This document shows, piece by piece, positions 1-8,545 of a DNA stretch of 64,000 nt. Below the pieces are notes generated by a model that was given only the letters and a program-made list of their open reading frames with translations, ran no database searches and was not told the origin of the DNA. Origin of the DNA: K189A clade bacterium (lineage in GTDB: Bacteria > Pseudomonadota > Gammaproteobacteria > Pseudomonadales > Azotimanducaceae); the NCBI GenBank assembly GCA_902613475.1, contig CACMHG010000002.1, forward strand, positions 1-64,000. Direction: 5' to 3'. The position numbers were made by a program, and so were the translations under genes. Position 1 is the first letter of the stretch. Every line of letters begins with the position of its first letter.

Positions 1-2256
1 AGCGAGGCGTTCGAGTGTCACACCATGAATAACGCCGGTGAAAGCGAAGTCGTGGGGGTACTTACCCACCGGCGAGCCGGTGTCGCGGCCGACATCAAAC
101 GTCTCTCCGCTCATCGAAAAAATCACCGGCACCGTGCGCTCAACCCGACCCTCAGCCACACGGCCACCATCCACCATAAGTTTCAGTTCGCCGCCTGCGG
201 CAAAGCCGCCATCGTGAGCATATTCCACGCTAATCTGGTGTTCACCGGATACAAGCGGCTCGCCTACTAGCGTGGTGAATTCGTGCCCAAACCAGTTGTA
301 CACATAGCTGGGGCGCGAGGCTTCATCTAGGTACAAACTCCAGCCCGCCATGTTGCCGCCTTGGCAGGCTATAACCCCTTGGCCACCGATTTCCACCACC
401 ACCGTTGCGGTGATGCGATAGGAGGTGTTCTTTAAATTGATCACCCCATGCTCTGGCAAACGAACATGCATGGGGCCGTAGGTCATTTTGCTGTGGCCTT
501 CCATGGAATGCGGCGGTGCGTAATCGCCCCCGCGTCGGGCAGAAGCATCGCGCAGTGGGTAAACCCCATAGCGCTGCGCTTCGGTTTCAAACAGTGCGCG
601 TAACTCAGTTAGTTTGTCAGGGTGGGATGCCGCCAGATCCACGCTTTGCGAAAAATCTTCCGCTACGTTGTACAACTCCCACACCTCCTGCTCGCCATCG
701 AACTCAAAACCTGCAAAACGAATCCACGGCAAGCGACCGTGGAAGCACGAAGCCATCCAGCCATCGTGGTAAATGGCACGGTTGCCCAGAATTTCAAAAT
801 ACTGAGTGGTATGCGCACTGGCGGCAGAGGCATCGGTAAAGGTAGGCACCATACTGCAGCCGTGCACGGGGTCTTGCGCTATGCCGTTAACCCGCTCGGG
901 CAGGGTAACGCCGGTAACCTCCAGCAGCGTTGGAAATAGGTCAATCACATGGTGAAACTGCTGGCGAAACTCGTCTTTGGCTTTGATGCCCTTGGGCCAT
1001 GACACCGCCAAGGCGTTGCGTGTGCCGCCAAAGTGCGAGGCCACCTGCTTCATCCATTGAAAGGGTGAATCCAGCGCCCAAGCCCAGCCCACATTAAAGT
1101 GGTTTTCGCAGCGTTCGGTGCCAAAGTCGTGCATATGTTCTAGCAGCCACTCCGGATCTTCATGCACGCCGTTTTGAAAGGACGGCGCGCTCCACGCGCC
1201 GTGCACGGTGCCCTCGGCGGAGGCGCCGTTGTCGCCAGTGAGATAAATCACCAGCGTATTGTCGAAGGCGTCTTGCTCCACAAGATAGTCGATCACCCTC
1301 TCCACTTGAGCATCGGTATGGGCCATGAAGCCAGCGAACACTTCCATCAGCCGGGCAGCCACTGGCTTGTAGCGGTCTGGATATTCCGCCCAACCCGGCA
1401 CTTGCTCAGGACGCTCGGTCAACGCCGTGCCTTCAGGAATCACTCCCATGGCCAGTTGACGCTGGTATATCTCCTCGCGCAATGCATCCCAGCCCTTGTC
1501 GAACTGACCCTTAAACTTGTCGATCCATTCTGGGGCTATATGATGCGGGGCATGCACGGCAGCGGGGGCGAAGTAGCAAAAGAACGGTTTATCCGGTGCA
1601 GACACCTGCTGCTTGGCGATCCACTCGATGGCTTTTTCGGCGAGGTCTTCGGTGAGGTGATAGTCGTCACGGCCAAGGTGTGGTTCTACTGGTGTGGTTT
1701 GATCGTAAACCGCTGGCTCCCAGTGGGAGGCCTCAGCCCCAATGATGCCGTAGAAGCGCTCGAAGCCCATGCCTGTTGGCCAACGGTCAAAGGGCCCTGC
1801 GGGGTTTTGCTCCCAAGCTGGAGTTAAGTGCCACTTACCAAAGCAGCCGGTGGAGTAACCATTTTGTTTTAGTATTTCCGCAATGGTGGCGGTCTCTGGT
1901 GGAATCGCGCTGTCGTATGACGGGAAACTATTGGCGATTTCTGTGATACCGCCCATGTGTACGCTGTGGTGATTGCGTCCGGTCAGCAGCGACGCGCGAG
2001 TGGGCGAGCACAGGGCCGTGGTGTGGAATTGGTTGTACTTCAAACCCGCCGCCGCGACCTTGTCTACGCCCGGGGTGGGTATGGGCCCGCCAAAGGTGCT
2101 GCAGGTACCAAAGCCCACATCGTCCAGCATCACCAACAGTACATTCGGCGCACCCGCCGCCTGCTTGTTCAGTGGCAGAGGGCTAGCAGTGGAATCTTTA
2201 AACAATCGCTGGATGTCACCATCGAAAGATTTCGAGGGCTTGGGTATATCGCTCAT
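1..2256 (-). CDS. Arylsulfatase (S1 family), 3' end cut by window edge
   Basis: The frame runs open from ATG at 2256 to base 1, 752 codons without a stop, so the C-terminus lies outside. It encodes a type I formylglycine sulfatase that hydrolyses sulfate esters. The N-terminal metal-binding stretch LLVMLDDVGFG (about residues 40-50) and the signature CSPTRASLLTG (Cys83 is the residue converted to formylglycine) are both present, as is TGDNGASAEG further on. The C-terminal 200 residues form the beta-rich extension seen in the long (about 780 aa) arylsulfatases. No signal peptide is visible, so it is probably cytoplasmic. It starts 15 nt after the stop of the alkylsulfatase homologue and is likely the last visible gene of the dioxygenase-nitrile hydratase-sulfatase operon. 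The natural substrate is unknown. Confidence 0.93.
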   Translation of the reverse strand, partial: MSDIPKPSKSFDGDIQRLFKDSTASPLPLNKQAAGAPNVLLVMLDDVGFGTCSTFGGPIPTPGVDKVAAAGLKYNQFHTTALCSPTRASLLTGRNHHSVHMGGITEIANSFPSYDSAIPPETATIAEILKQNGYSTGCFGKWHLTPAWEQNPAGPFDRWPTGMGFERFYGIIGAEASHWEPAVYDQTTPVEPHLGRDDYHLTEDLAEKAIEWIAKQQVSAPDKPFFCYFAPAAVHAPHHIAPEWIDKFKGQFDKGWDALREEIYQRQLAMGVIPEGTALTERPEQVPGWAEYPDRYKPVAARLMEVFAGFMAHTDAQVERVIDYLVEQDAFDNTLVIYLTGDNGASAEGTVHGAWSAPSFQNGVHEDPEWLLEHMHDFGTERCENHFNVGWAWALDSPFQWMKQVASHFGGTRNALAVSWPKGIKAKDEFRQQFHHVIDLFPTLLEVTGVTLPERVNGIAQDPVHGCSMVPTFTDASAASAHTTQYFEILGNRAIYHDGWMASCFHGRLPWIRFAGFEFDGEQEVWELYNVAEDFSQSVDLAASHPDKLTELRALFETEAQRYGVYPLRDASARRGGDYAPPHSMEGHSKMTYGPMHVRLPEHGVINLKNTSYRITATVVVEIGGQGVIACQGGNMAGWSLYLDEASRPSYVYNWFGHEFTTLVGEPLVSGEHQISVEYAHDGGFAAGGELKLMVDGGRVAEGRVERTVPVIFSMSGETFDVGRDTGSPVGKYPHDFAFTGVIHGVTLERLA

Positions 2257-2271
2257 ACAACGCTCAATGGT

Positions 2272-4011
2272 TTAGCTGTTTAACGTGACAAGATCAAAAC
2301 AAGCGAAGAAGGCCTTCAGTCCTGCCGCGTCGGAAGTCTCTAGCACGCCATCGCTCATGGCCTTACTCAGCGCTAGCTTGCCGCCCATAATCTCAAACCA
2401 ATGCTCGCTACTGATCGAAGCCGTTAGGGATGTTGCAGGCAATACTTCGCCAACTGCGGGTACCGCCACTGCGTGGCGAATGGTTAGCGCCGCTGCGCCG
2501 CCATCGGTAAAAGAAAGCTTCAGCGTTTGCTGCAGCTCACCCGCGCGCTGCGGCACCAGTAGCACGCGCAATAGCCCCAAGGACTCTGCCGCCGGTCGCC
2601 TCGCCAACTCCCGCTTTTGAAATCGATGGGTGCGAAAACGCTGCAGGTTTGACGAGCCGTCCAGCTCTAGCGCTCGCGTGATACACCAGTTACGTACGTT
2701 AGCCGAAGTGGTGCTGTAAGCCGCACCGCGTAGCGCCGTGGCGAGTCGTATTCGATCTTCGTCCGCACCGGCATCGGCTCTGCCGTGTTCGTTTAATTCA
2801 CAGCGCACCAGCCACGAGGCCAGTTCAATGGCCCAGCGAAAATCCTCCTCGGTCAGCGCCTGATCGACGGCATGCCGAACTGCAGCGACGCCACCAAAAC
2901 CGGCGATCAACTTTTGCAGGCGCTCGGCTCCCGGCACCGGAAACAGGTTGGCTTCATCTTCGTCGAACCAGCCGAATAGGCCCGTATAAATTTGCCGCAC
3001 ATGGTGTTCTACCACGCCGTAAAGCTGCTGAGTGGTGAAGTGGCCTTTAAAGAACTCAGGCATTTTGATCGCGGCAATGGTCTCGTTCAGGGTTAGGCCG
3101 CGATTGGCGCAGCGCACGGTTTGATCCCACATAAACTGAATAGAGTCGCGATAGTTTAGGGTGCATTGATGGATCTCATCGGCACCGGACATGGGCGGCC
3201 CATGGGCACCTATCAGGTGATCAGCGCCAAGCGCGTTAAGCTCGTCGAGACCGCGCAGCAAAACACGCGGGTCGCGGTATTCCTCGCCACGAATGGCAAA
3301 AACATTAAATAGCGCTGGCCAGAGCAGATTGTTGACCGCCAGCTTCAATTCAGGGAACCAAATGGTCGCCGAATCAGTCGCATCGGATGGCGCGGGATAA
3401 AACTCAACCGCCAAACCCGCAATCGTCGTCTTCATGGGCGCATCGAAGGTGTGCTGGGCGGGTAAATAGCCGTCGGTAAAGGGGGCGTAATTAGGATTGC
3501 GAAAAAAGTTTCCTAAACCCACATTGACCACCCCGTCAGGTCCCTCTTCGGGCATGGCGATGGCAAACTGATGCACCAGCCCACGAGTGACTCGCGGAGC
3601 GATTTCGCCGCCGAAACGCTCTAGGTTGGCCTGTACGCCCCGGTGCCCCCAAATGGGCAGTGCGCTATTTTCGGCCAACAGGGCCTCAGTACCGCCCACA
3701 TAATGAAAGTGGGTATAGATACAGGCGGCAATGGGCGCGTTGGTTTCTTTACGAACCGCTGCCAGGGCCGCGGCCATCTCCTCGTTGCACTCACCGGTAT
3801 CAATGACAATCAGCCCCTCCGGGCCTTCCACGAAGGACTGATTCGACAGGCCATTGCCCACCAGCGACCAAGCCTTATCGCCGACTTTATAAAGCTTCTC
3901 GACCAGCCGGTCACTGTGTTCAATGGTTAGTGGGTGGGCGCGCTGACCGCGCGGGCCAGTTGCCGTACTGCCGACCGCAAAGGAATCGCTAATGCTCATA
4001 CCGTTACTCAT
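2272..4011 (-). CDS. MBL-fold alkylsulfatase-family hydrolase with SCP2-like C-terminus
   Basis: This 579-aa protein has the three-part layout of SdsA1/YjcS-type alkylsulfatases. An N-terminal metallo-beta-lactamase domain contains THFHYVGG. A central alkylsulfatase dimerisation domain contains YGVVEHHVRQIYTGLFGWFD. The C-terminus is an SCP2-like sterol-carrier fold. A later metal site, IGAHGPPMSG, is present. The usual HxHxDH metal motif is shortened: Asp and His of the second zinc site are missing, so classical alkylsulfatase activity is doubtful. I prefer ATG at 4011, which has AGGGA eight bases upstream; an in-frame GTG at 4041 has no comparable site. No secretion signal is seen, unlike SdsA1. 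It lies between nitrile hydratase alpha and the arylsulfatase. Confidence 0.85.
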   Translation of the reverse strand: MSNGMSISDSFAVGSTATGPRGQRAHPLTIEHSDRLVEKLYKVGDKAWSLVGNGLSNQSFVEGPEGLIVIDTGECNEEMAAALAAVRKETNAPIAACIYTHFHYVGGTEALLAENSALPIWGHRGVQANLERFGGEIAPRVTRGLVHQFAIAMPEEGPDGVVNVGLGNFFRNPNYAPFTDGYLPAQHTFDAPMKTTIAGLAVEFYPAPSDATDSATIWFPELKLAVNNLLWPALFNVFAIRGEEYRDPRVLLRGLDELNALGADHLIGAHGPPMSGADEIHQCTLNYRDSIQFMWDQTVRCANRGLTLNETIAAIKMPEFFKGHFTTQQLYGVVEHHVRQIYTGLFGWFDEDEANLFPVPGAERLQKLIAGFGGVAAVRHAVDQALTEEDFRWAIELASWLVRCELNEHGRADAGADEDRIRLATALRGAAYSTTSANVRNWCITRALELDGSSNLQRFRTHRFQKRELARRPAAESLGLLRVLLVPQRAGELQQTLKLSFTDGGAAALTIRHAVAVPAVGEVLPATSLTASISSEHWFEIMGGKLALSKAMSDGVLETSDAAGLKAFFACFDLVTLNS

Positions 4012-4085
4012 AAGAATTGTCCCTGAAAAATCGTTCGGCACCGGGCCAGTGTCGCGAATGCTGAGTGATCGGCGTCGCGCAGAAT

Positions 4086-4694
4086 CTACCGCGTCGGCGG
4101 GTTTGCCAGCGCGACGCCAATCAGCGCCTCGCGGCTAACTAAGTTGGCTAGCGCGTCTTCGGTCAGCGACTGTGTACCCTCCGGGCGAAGTGGAATCACC
4201 ATATAGCGGGTTTCCGCGCTGGTTTCCCAAACTCGTATTGCGACCTCATTGCTTAACTGAAGACCCATTTCACGGAGCACTCTCCGCGGCTCCCGCACGA
4301 CGCGTGCCCTGTAGGCGGGGCTTTTGTACCAGTCCGGTGGCAGACCGAGCACCGGCCAAGCCGTGCAGGAACATTGGGTGCAAACAATAACGTTATGCCG
4401 ATCTGGCGTGTCTTCCAGGGCGACAATGTACTCGCCCTGGGGGCCCGCGTAGCCCATTTCGGCGCATGCAGAAGTGGCGTCTTCGAGCAGCCGAGCGCGA
4501 AAATCAGGATCAGTCCATGCCCGGGCTACCACCTTGGCGCCATTTTCTGGCCGCCAGTCTTGTGCCATGTGCGCGAACTGATCAAGGTCCGCCTCGGTGA
4601 TTCTGCCCGCGTCAATGAGGGCTTCCTTAGTGGCAACAACGCGCTGCTCAATCGATGCCTTGGGCCTTGTGTTGCGGTCAGTTTCTTCACTCAC
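4086..4694 (-). CDS. nthA: Nitrile hydratase alpha subunit
   Basis: This is the metal-binding subunit of nitrile hydratase, which converts nitriles to amides. It is 202 aa, the usual length. The claw motif is VCTQCSCTAWP with Cys105, Cys108, Ser109 and Cys110 as expected ligands, followed by the conserved GLPPDWYKS and RVVREPRRVLREMG. Thr after the first Cys is typical of cobalt enzymes, whereas the following TAWP and the overall sequence look like iron enzymes. Gln107 replaces the usual Leu. I place the start at GTG 4694: it overlaps the beta-subunit stop in GTGA and has GGAGG seven bases upstream. Translational coupling with beta is therefore likely. No activator/metallochaperone gene and no amidase are in view. 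Confidence 0.93.
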   Translation of the reverse strand: MSEETDRNTRPKASIEQRVVATKEALIDAGRITEADLDQFAHMAQDWRPENGAKVVARAWTDPDFRARLLEDATSACAEMGYAGPQGEYIVALEDTPDRHNVIVCTQCSCTAWPVLGLPPDWYKSPAYRARVVREPRRVLREMGLQLSNEVAIRVWETSAETRYMVIPLRPEGTQSLTEDALANLVSREALIGVALANPPTR

Positions 4695-5323
4695 GACGAC
4701 GCCTCCAGGTAGCTGTCCCACAAATCGACGATCACCGAGTCATTTGCGGCATCGCTATCAGACCAAAGATCCTTCGATGCGAATTCCACATGATAGGTAT
4801 GCTCTTTGCGCAGCTCACCGCCATGGGCCGATGTGTCGGGAAACCGAAATTTCGGCGCACGGTGAATCACAGTGCCTTCATGACCACGACAAAATTTGGG
4901 GGCGCGAATATGACCGCTAGGACTGATGGTGAGGACCCTGACGCGATCACCTACGCTGAATCTAGCCTCAGGCTGTGGCGTCAGATCCGCCATGGGCCGA
5001 TCGGCCACCGGGCCAGCCAGCTCAAATACACCCCCCGCACGCTGCTCTAGGTCTTCTCGTGACAAGTGACCCTTTTCTAGAAGCAGGGAAACAGTACCTG
5101 TCAGTACTCGCTCGTAGTAGTCGCAGAGCAGGTAGTGGGCAGGATGCATGCGCTCGATGGCGTGGCGGTATTCGTCTGTATTGTGACTGCGCATGACGAT
5201 TTGGGTAGCCATCATCAGGGCAAAGCTCGTGCGCTGCCAAGGATGGTGAAACACCGGCTCATCCGCTTCAATATCGATACGCCCGAACCCCTGAGTTCCC
5301 CCCAAGTCGTGAATACCATCCAT
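4691..5323 (-). CDS. nthB: Nitrile hydratase beta subunit
   Basis: This is the 210-aa partner of the alpha subunit. It starts with the family's typical MDGIHDLGG and continues with the helical region containing HPAHYLLCDYYER, whose Arg normally contacts the metal claw. The C-terminal SH3-like barrel carries FSVGDRVRV, HEGTVI and VEFASKDLW. GAGGG lies nine bases before the ATG. Beta precedes alpha here. It follows the PhyH gene after 101 bp, and the same operon continues into two sulfatase-family genes. Confidence 0.94.
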   Translation of the reverse strand: MDGIHDLGGTQGFGRIDIEADEPVFHHPWQRTSFALMMATQIVMRSHNTDEYRHAIERMHPAHYLLCDYYERVLTGTVSLLLEKGHLSREDLEQRAGGVFELAGPVADRPMADLTPQPEARFSVGDRVRVLTISPSGHIRAPKFCRGHEGTVIHRAPKFRFPDTSAHGGELRKEHTYHVEFASKDLWSDSDAANDSVIVDLWDSYLEASS

Positions 5324-5424
5324 TGGTAAATTCCCTCTCTTTCCTTCAAACGATCATCGGGATGTGCCGATAAAAAGTAAATGTCTGCAGCGTCCTGATT
5401 CGCCCAAGGCGGTCGTTGAATCGA

Positions 5425-6360
5425 CTAACCCCGACTGTCTAAGGTGCGCGCCATATACTTCATACCCTTGGCATTGAAGAATCCGAAGTCTTTGGCCGGA
5501 TAAGGGTTATCGCGCCCGATCAGATGAGCGAACCGCGGTGGATTGCGGGCCACCACCTCATCGCTGATTACGGCGTTCAGATCCTCTTGTGGCTGCACGT
5601 ACATGCGTTTGAAGTAGACAGTCATGCCTACACGTTCGCCAGGTATGGTCCGGGCACCCGCCCCGTGAATGAGGTTGCCACTGAAGACAATGACCGAACC
5701 CTTGGGGGCTTCTAGGGGCACGGTGGTCCTGTGTGCACCGGGATTGGGATGCCCCCGCCGCTTGTGGGAGCCCGGCACTACAAGGGTGGCGCCGGATTCA
5801 CGGGTGAATTCATCGATCACCCACATCATGTTGCAGGTCATGGCGTGATCGGGCACCGGGTCCGGCACCATGGGTGCATCATTGTGCAATCCTTGGGGCG
5901 GATCGCCTTCAACTCGCACATGGCCATGATTGCTGGAGATTTGGCAGCTTTCGCCAAGCAGCCAGGACACCAGCGCTAGGGGTTTTTCTGCCATTACCGC
6001 TTCTTCAAATATTCGTCCGCGCGCGAGCAGCCAAGGCACGAGATAACTTCCGCCGTCCGGCCCAGCCAGGGGCCATTTCTTGCCGGATGCGGCATCTTCT
6101 GCGCCCAGCTGCAAGATAGTCTTGCGCAGGTCGTCGAAAAATCCGATGGGTTTAACATCCGCTAAGACGGTGTAGCCGTAGAGTTCCAGCTCGACGATAT
6201 GTCGCTCTAACCCTAGGTGCAGAATTTCACTGTAAATACGATCCAAGCGTTCGTGAGCCTCGATAAAGGCCCGAGGACGAATATCCTCTGTCTGGGTTTC
6301 GCTCACTCCCTCCCTGCGCTTTTGTACCCCCTCAGCCTTAGTCGCGTTCTCGCTGTTCAT
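5425..6360 (-). CDS. Phytanoyl-CoA dioxygenase (PhyH) family protein
   Basis: A 311-aa non-haem Fe(II)/2-oxoglutarate oxygenase. The double-stranded beta-helix core shows the iron facial triad: His and Asp in GLHNDAP and the distal His in NLIHGAGART, whose Arg should bind 2-oxoglutarate. The stretch GATLVVPGSHKRRGHPNPG between them is characteristic of PhyH proteins. Such enzymes hydroxylate lipids, secondary metabolites or osmolytes; the substrate here cannot be told. AGGAG six bases before ATG supports the start. It is the first gene of the minus-strand cluster that goes on to nitrile hydratase and sulfatases, which hints that it oxidises a substrate later hydrated or desulfated. Confidence 0.9.
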   Translation of the reverse strand: MNSENATKAEGVQKRREGVSETQTEDIRPRAFIEAHERLDRIYSEILHLGLERHIVELELYGYTVLADVKPIGFFDDLRKTILQLGAEDAASGKKWPLAGPDGGSYLVPWLLARGRIFEEAVMAEKPLALVSWLLGESCQISSNHGHVRVEGDPPQGLHNDAPMVPDPVPDHAMTCNMMWVIDEFTRESGATLVVPGSHKRRGHPNPGAHRTTVPLEAPKGSVIVFSGNLIHGAGARTIPGERVGMTVYFKRMYVQPQEDLNAVISDEVVARNPPRFAHLIGRDNPYPAKDFGFFNAKGMKYMARTLDSRG

Positions 6361-6495
6361 ATGCCTCTCCTAGCACTGCCACGCTGGCTTTCGTTCTTCT
6401 TTAAACCTTGCGTCGAACAGTATCCAATCGGCGATTGCGTATCCATGGGGTGATCAACACCTGATCATCCCGCGCCATGGCAGGGGGTTTCGCGA

Positions 6496-7329
6496 TCAGC
6501 CTTTGTTTACCACGTTGTCATAGTAGTAATTAGTGGCCTCGACAAAGCCGTCGATGCTGCCGCAGTCAAAGCGCAGACCCTCAAAACGATAGGCCAGCAG
6601 CTTGCCGCTCTTGGCTAAGGCGTTCAGGGCGTCGGTGAGCTGGATCTCGCCCCCAGCACCGGGTTCGGTGTTTTCGATATGCGCGAAAATCTCGGGTCCT
6701 AAAACATAGCGACCAATCACGGCTAGATTGGATGGCGCCTCTTCTATCGCCGGTTTTTCAACCATGGAGGATACCTTCAGCAGGTTTTTTTCCATGGCCT
6801 CACCCACCACGATACCGTACTTACTGACCTGGTCGTCTGGTACGTCCATCACCGCGATCACCGAGCAATCATGGGTCTCGGCTAAGGCCTTCATTTGCTT
6901 CAGCACACCATCGCCAGCGAGGTTCAGACAAAGGTCGTCTGCCAGCACCAAACCAAAGGGCTCGTTACCGACCAAGGTTCGCCCGGTAAGCACCGCATCA
7001 CCGAGGCCCCGCATAGCTCGCTGTCGGGTATAGCTGAAAGTGCAGGCCTCTGTAAGTTCACGAATTTGGTCCAAGGCGGCCTCTTTTGAGGAGCCGGCAA
7101 TCTGGTGTTCGAGCTCAAAATTAGTATCGAAGTGATCTTCCAGGGCGCGCTTACCGCGTCCAGTAACCACACAGATGTCCGTCATACCCGCCTCACAGGC
7201 CTCTTCAACCCCAAATTCAATCAGCGGTCGATTCACGATGGGTAGCATCTCCTTTGGCATGGACTTGGTCGCCGGTAGGAAGCGTGTCCCATAACCCGCC
7301 GCCGGAAACATGCATTTTTTAACGTTCAT
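6496..7329 (-). CDS. galU: UTP-glucose-1-phosphate uridylyltransferase
   Basis: GalU makes UDP-glucose from UTP and glucose-1-phosphate. The nucleotide-binding N-terminus FPAAGYGTRFLPATKSMPK is intact, as are the central LADDLCLN and VEKP motifs and the GGEIQLTDAL segment. I choose ATG 7329, giving the canonical MNVKKCMFPAAG start with GGGAG five bases upstream; an ATG at 7341 would add four residues. It is divergent from the glucosylglycerate synthesis genes and can supply their UDP-glucose donor or recycle the glucose-1-phosphate released by the phosphorylase at 9815-11584. Confidence 0.95.
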   Translation of the reverse strand: MNVKKCMFPAAGYGTRFLPATKSMPKEMLPIVNRPLIEFGVEEACEAGMTDICVVTGRGKRALEDHFDTNFELEHQIAGSSKEAALDQIRELTEACTFSYTRQRAMRGLGDAVLTGRTLVGNEPFGLVLADDLCLNLAGDGVLKQMKALAETHDCSVIAVMDVPDDQVSKYGIVVGEAMEKNLLKVSSMVEKPAIEEAPSNLAVIGRYVLGPEIFAHIENTEPGAGGEIQLTDALNALAKSGKLLAYRFEGLRFDCGSIDGFVEATNYYYDNVVNKG

Positions 7330-7458
7330 CTGGACTCCCATCTTCTCGTGATTTTCAGTCTCGCCGTCTACCAGGTGCTTCGATGCATCCCTATGGTTAA
7401 GTCGGCTAACCCATCATCACGGTAATCAAGATACGTGCCAATCCCATGACATCGATAT

Positions 7459-7474
7459 GACACGGTGATGTGTC
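7459..7474. promoter_or_regulatory. Inverted repeat in divergent promoter region
   Basis: GACAC-N6-GTGTC forms a perfect 5-bp dyad between galU and the phosphatase gene. It is spaced like an operator for a dimeric regulator and is nearer galU. No regulator can be named. Confidence 0.3.
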
Positions 7475-7521
7475 CCCTGAGCAACAGATTGACGTAAGCC
7501 GCCAACCTCGTCCTGAATGTT

Positions 7522-7538
7522 CGCGCCAAAATAGTGCA
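7522..7538 (+). promoter_or_regulatory. NtrC-like enhancer site
   Basis: CGCGCCAAAATAGTGCA matches the dyad TGCACY-N5-RGTGCA recognised by NtrC at most positions, with an A/T-rich centre. It lies about 110 bp upstream of the sigma-54 core promoter, the usual enhancer distance (as in glnAp2). Only one good site was seen, so its use is inferred. Confidence 0.5.
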
Positions 7539-7632
7539 ATTCTCACCTAAATCGCCCCTGGCAAGTGCCCGAACCCATCGGCTTTAGGCATATTGCCTCA
7601 TAAAAGCGCACAAGTAGCGTCGATGGCCGGGG

Positions 7633-7648
7633 TGGCACGGGTCTTGCT
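7633..7648 (+). promoter_or_regulatory. Sigma-54 (-24/-12) promoter
   Basis: TGGCACGGGTCTTGCT matches the RpoN consensus TGGCAC-N5-TTGCW exactly. The invariant GG and GC are separated by the obligatory ten bases. Transcription would begin near 7659-7660, about 35 nt before the ATG of the phosphatase gene at 7694. It lies in non-coding sequence and points toward the glucosylglycerate genes. Confidence 0.85.
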
Positions 7649-7693
7649 ATTCCCAATTGAAGATTATCGATAAGCGTTTCGGGACGAGTCGAT

Positions 7694-8545
7694 ATGAACA
7701 ACATACCGGGAATTATGAAACATTACTCCGCTAAGTGGCTGGTTTTCACGGATTTGGACGGTACGCTACTGGATCGGCGATACGATCTAAAAGCCGCCGC
7801 AGATGCCATGGACTCACTCCACCAGAACGAATGTCTGTGTGTTCCGGCCTCCAGCAAAACACATGTAGAAATGGCGGAGCTGAACAACTTCCGTAAATTT
7901 CCGTCTCCCTACATATTCGAAAACGGCGGCGGCCTCAGCTGGCCGTCGGCGACCGCTCCCGAGATGATTGGGCGTTCGGCAGAAGAAATATCAGATCTAC
8001 TCGACCACATTCGCGATGAACACCTGTTTAATTTCAGGCTCTTTAGAGACATCAGCGTTGTCGAGATTGCTGGCCGCACCGGGCTCACAGAGTCGGGAGC
8101 GCGCAAGGCTAAGGCGCGCCAAGCAAGCATGCCGCTCATTTGGACCGATACGCAGGAATCCCTCGAACGGTTCCGAGAAATCCTCGGCTTCATTGGTCTG
8201 CAGGTGGTGAGTGGCGGTCTTTTCCAGACCGTACTCGACAAGCGCTGCAGCAAGGCCGCTGCCATGCTCAGCATCGCCGAGCAATTCAACCGAGGTGAAT
8301 ACCGTCCAGAGCTGGTGGCCTGTGGTGATGCGGAAAACGATTTAGACATGATGACGTTGGCCGATACCGCCGTCCTGTTTCCTAATAAGTCCGGCCAATA
8401 CATACCTTTCGACCACCCCAGATTGCACTTTGCGTCAAAGGCTGGCCACGAAACGTGGCTGCAGAGTCTGCAGCAAGTGCTGGCGCTGCAGAGCAGTAAC
8501 GACGCCCCCAAACAAAGACGAACGGAGCATACGAACGTTGAGTGA
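7694..8545 (+). CDS. HAD-family mannosyl/glucosyl-3-phosphoglycerate phosphatase
   Basis: A 283-aa HAD phosphatase of the MpgP/YedP type. The nucleophile motif is VFTDLDGTLLD (Asp20 and Asp22). Motif II is VPASSKTHVEM, and the C-terminal motif CGDAENDLDMM supplies the Mg-binding aspartates. It should dephosphorylate glucosyl-3-phosphoglycerate to glucosylglycerate, the second step of synthesis. It overlaps the next gene, a GpgS-type transferase, by 8 bp, so the pair is translationally coupled. It is the first gene behind the sigma-54 promoter. Mannosyl substrate is possible, but the neighbouring glucosylglycerate phosphorylase favours glucose. Confidence 0.88.
   Translation: MNNIPGIMKHYSAKWLVFTDLDGTLLDRRYDLKAAADAMDSLHQNECLCVPASSKTHVEMAELNNFRKFPSPYIFENGGGLSWPSATAPEMIGRSAEEISDLLDHIRDEHLFNFRLFRDISVVEIAGRTGLTESGARKAKARQASMPLIWTDTQESLERFREILGFIGLQVVSGGLFQTVLDKRCSKAAAMLSIAEQFNRGEYRPELVACGDAENDLDMMTLADTAVLFPNKSGQYIPFDHPRLHFASKAGHETWLQSLQQVLALQSSNDAPKQRRTEHTNVE

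Noticed and set aside
774-788. TGGCAC followed by TTGC, a second sigma-54-like element
   Set aside because: Spacing is wrong and it is inside the arylsulfatase coding sequence.
1162-1827. 221-codon plus-strand frame
   Set aside because: Antisense to the arylsulfatase, no domain pattern.
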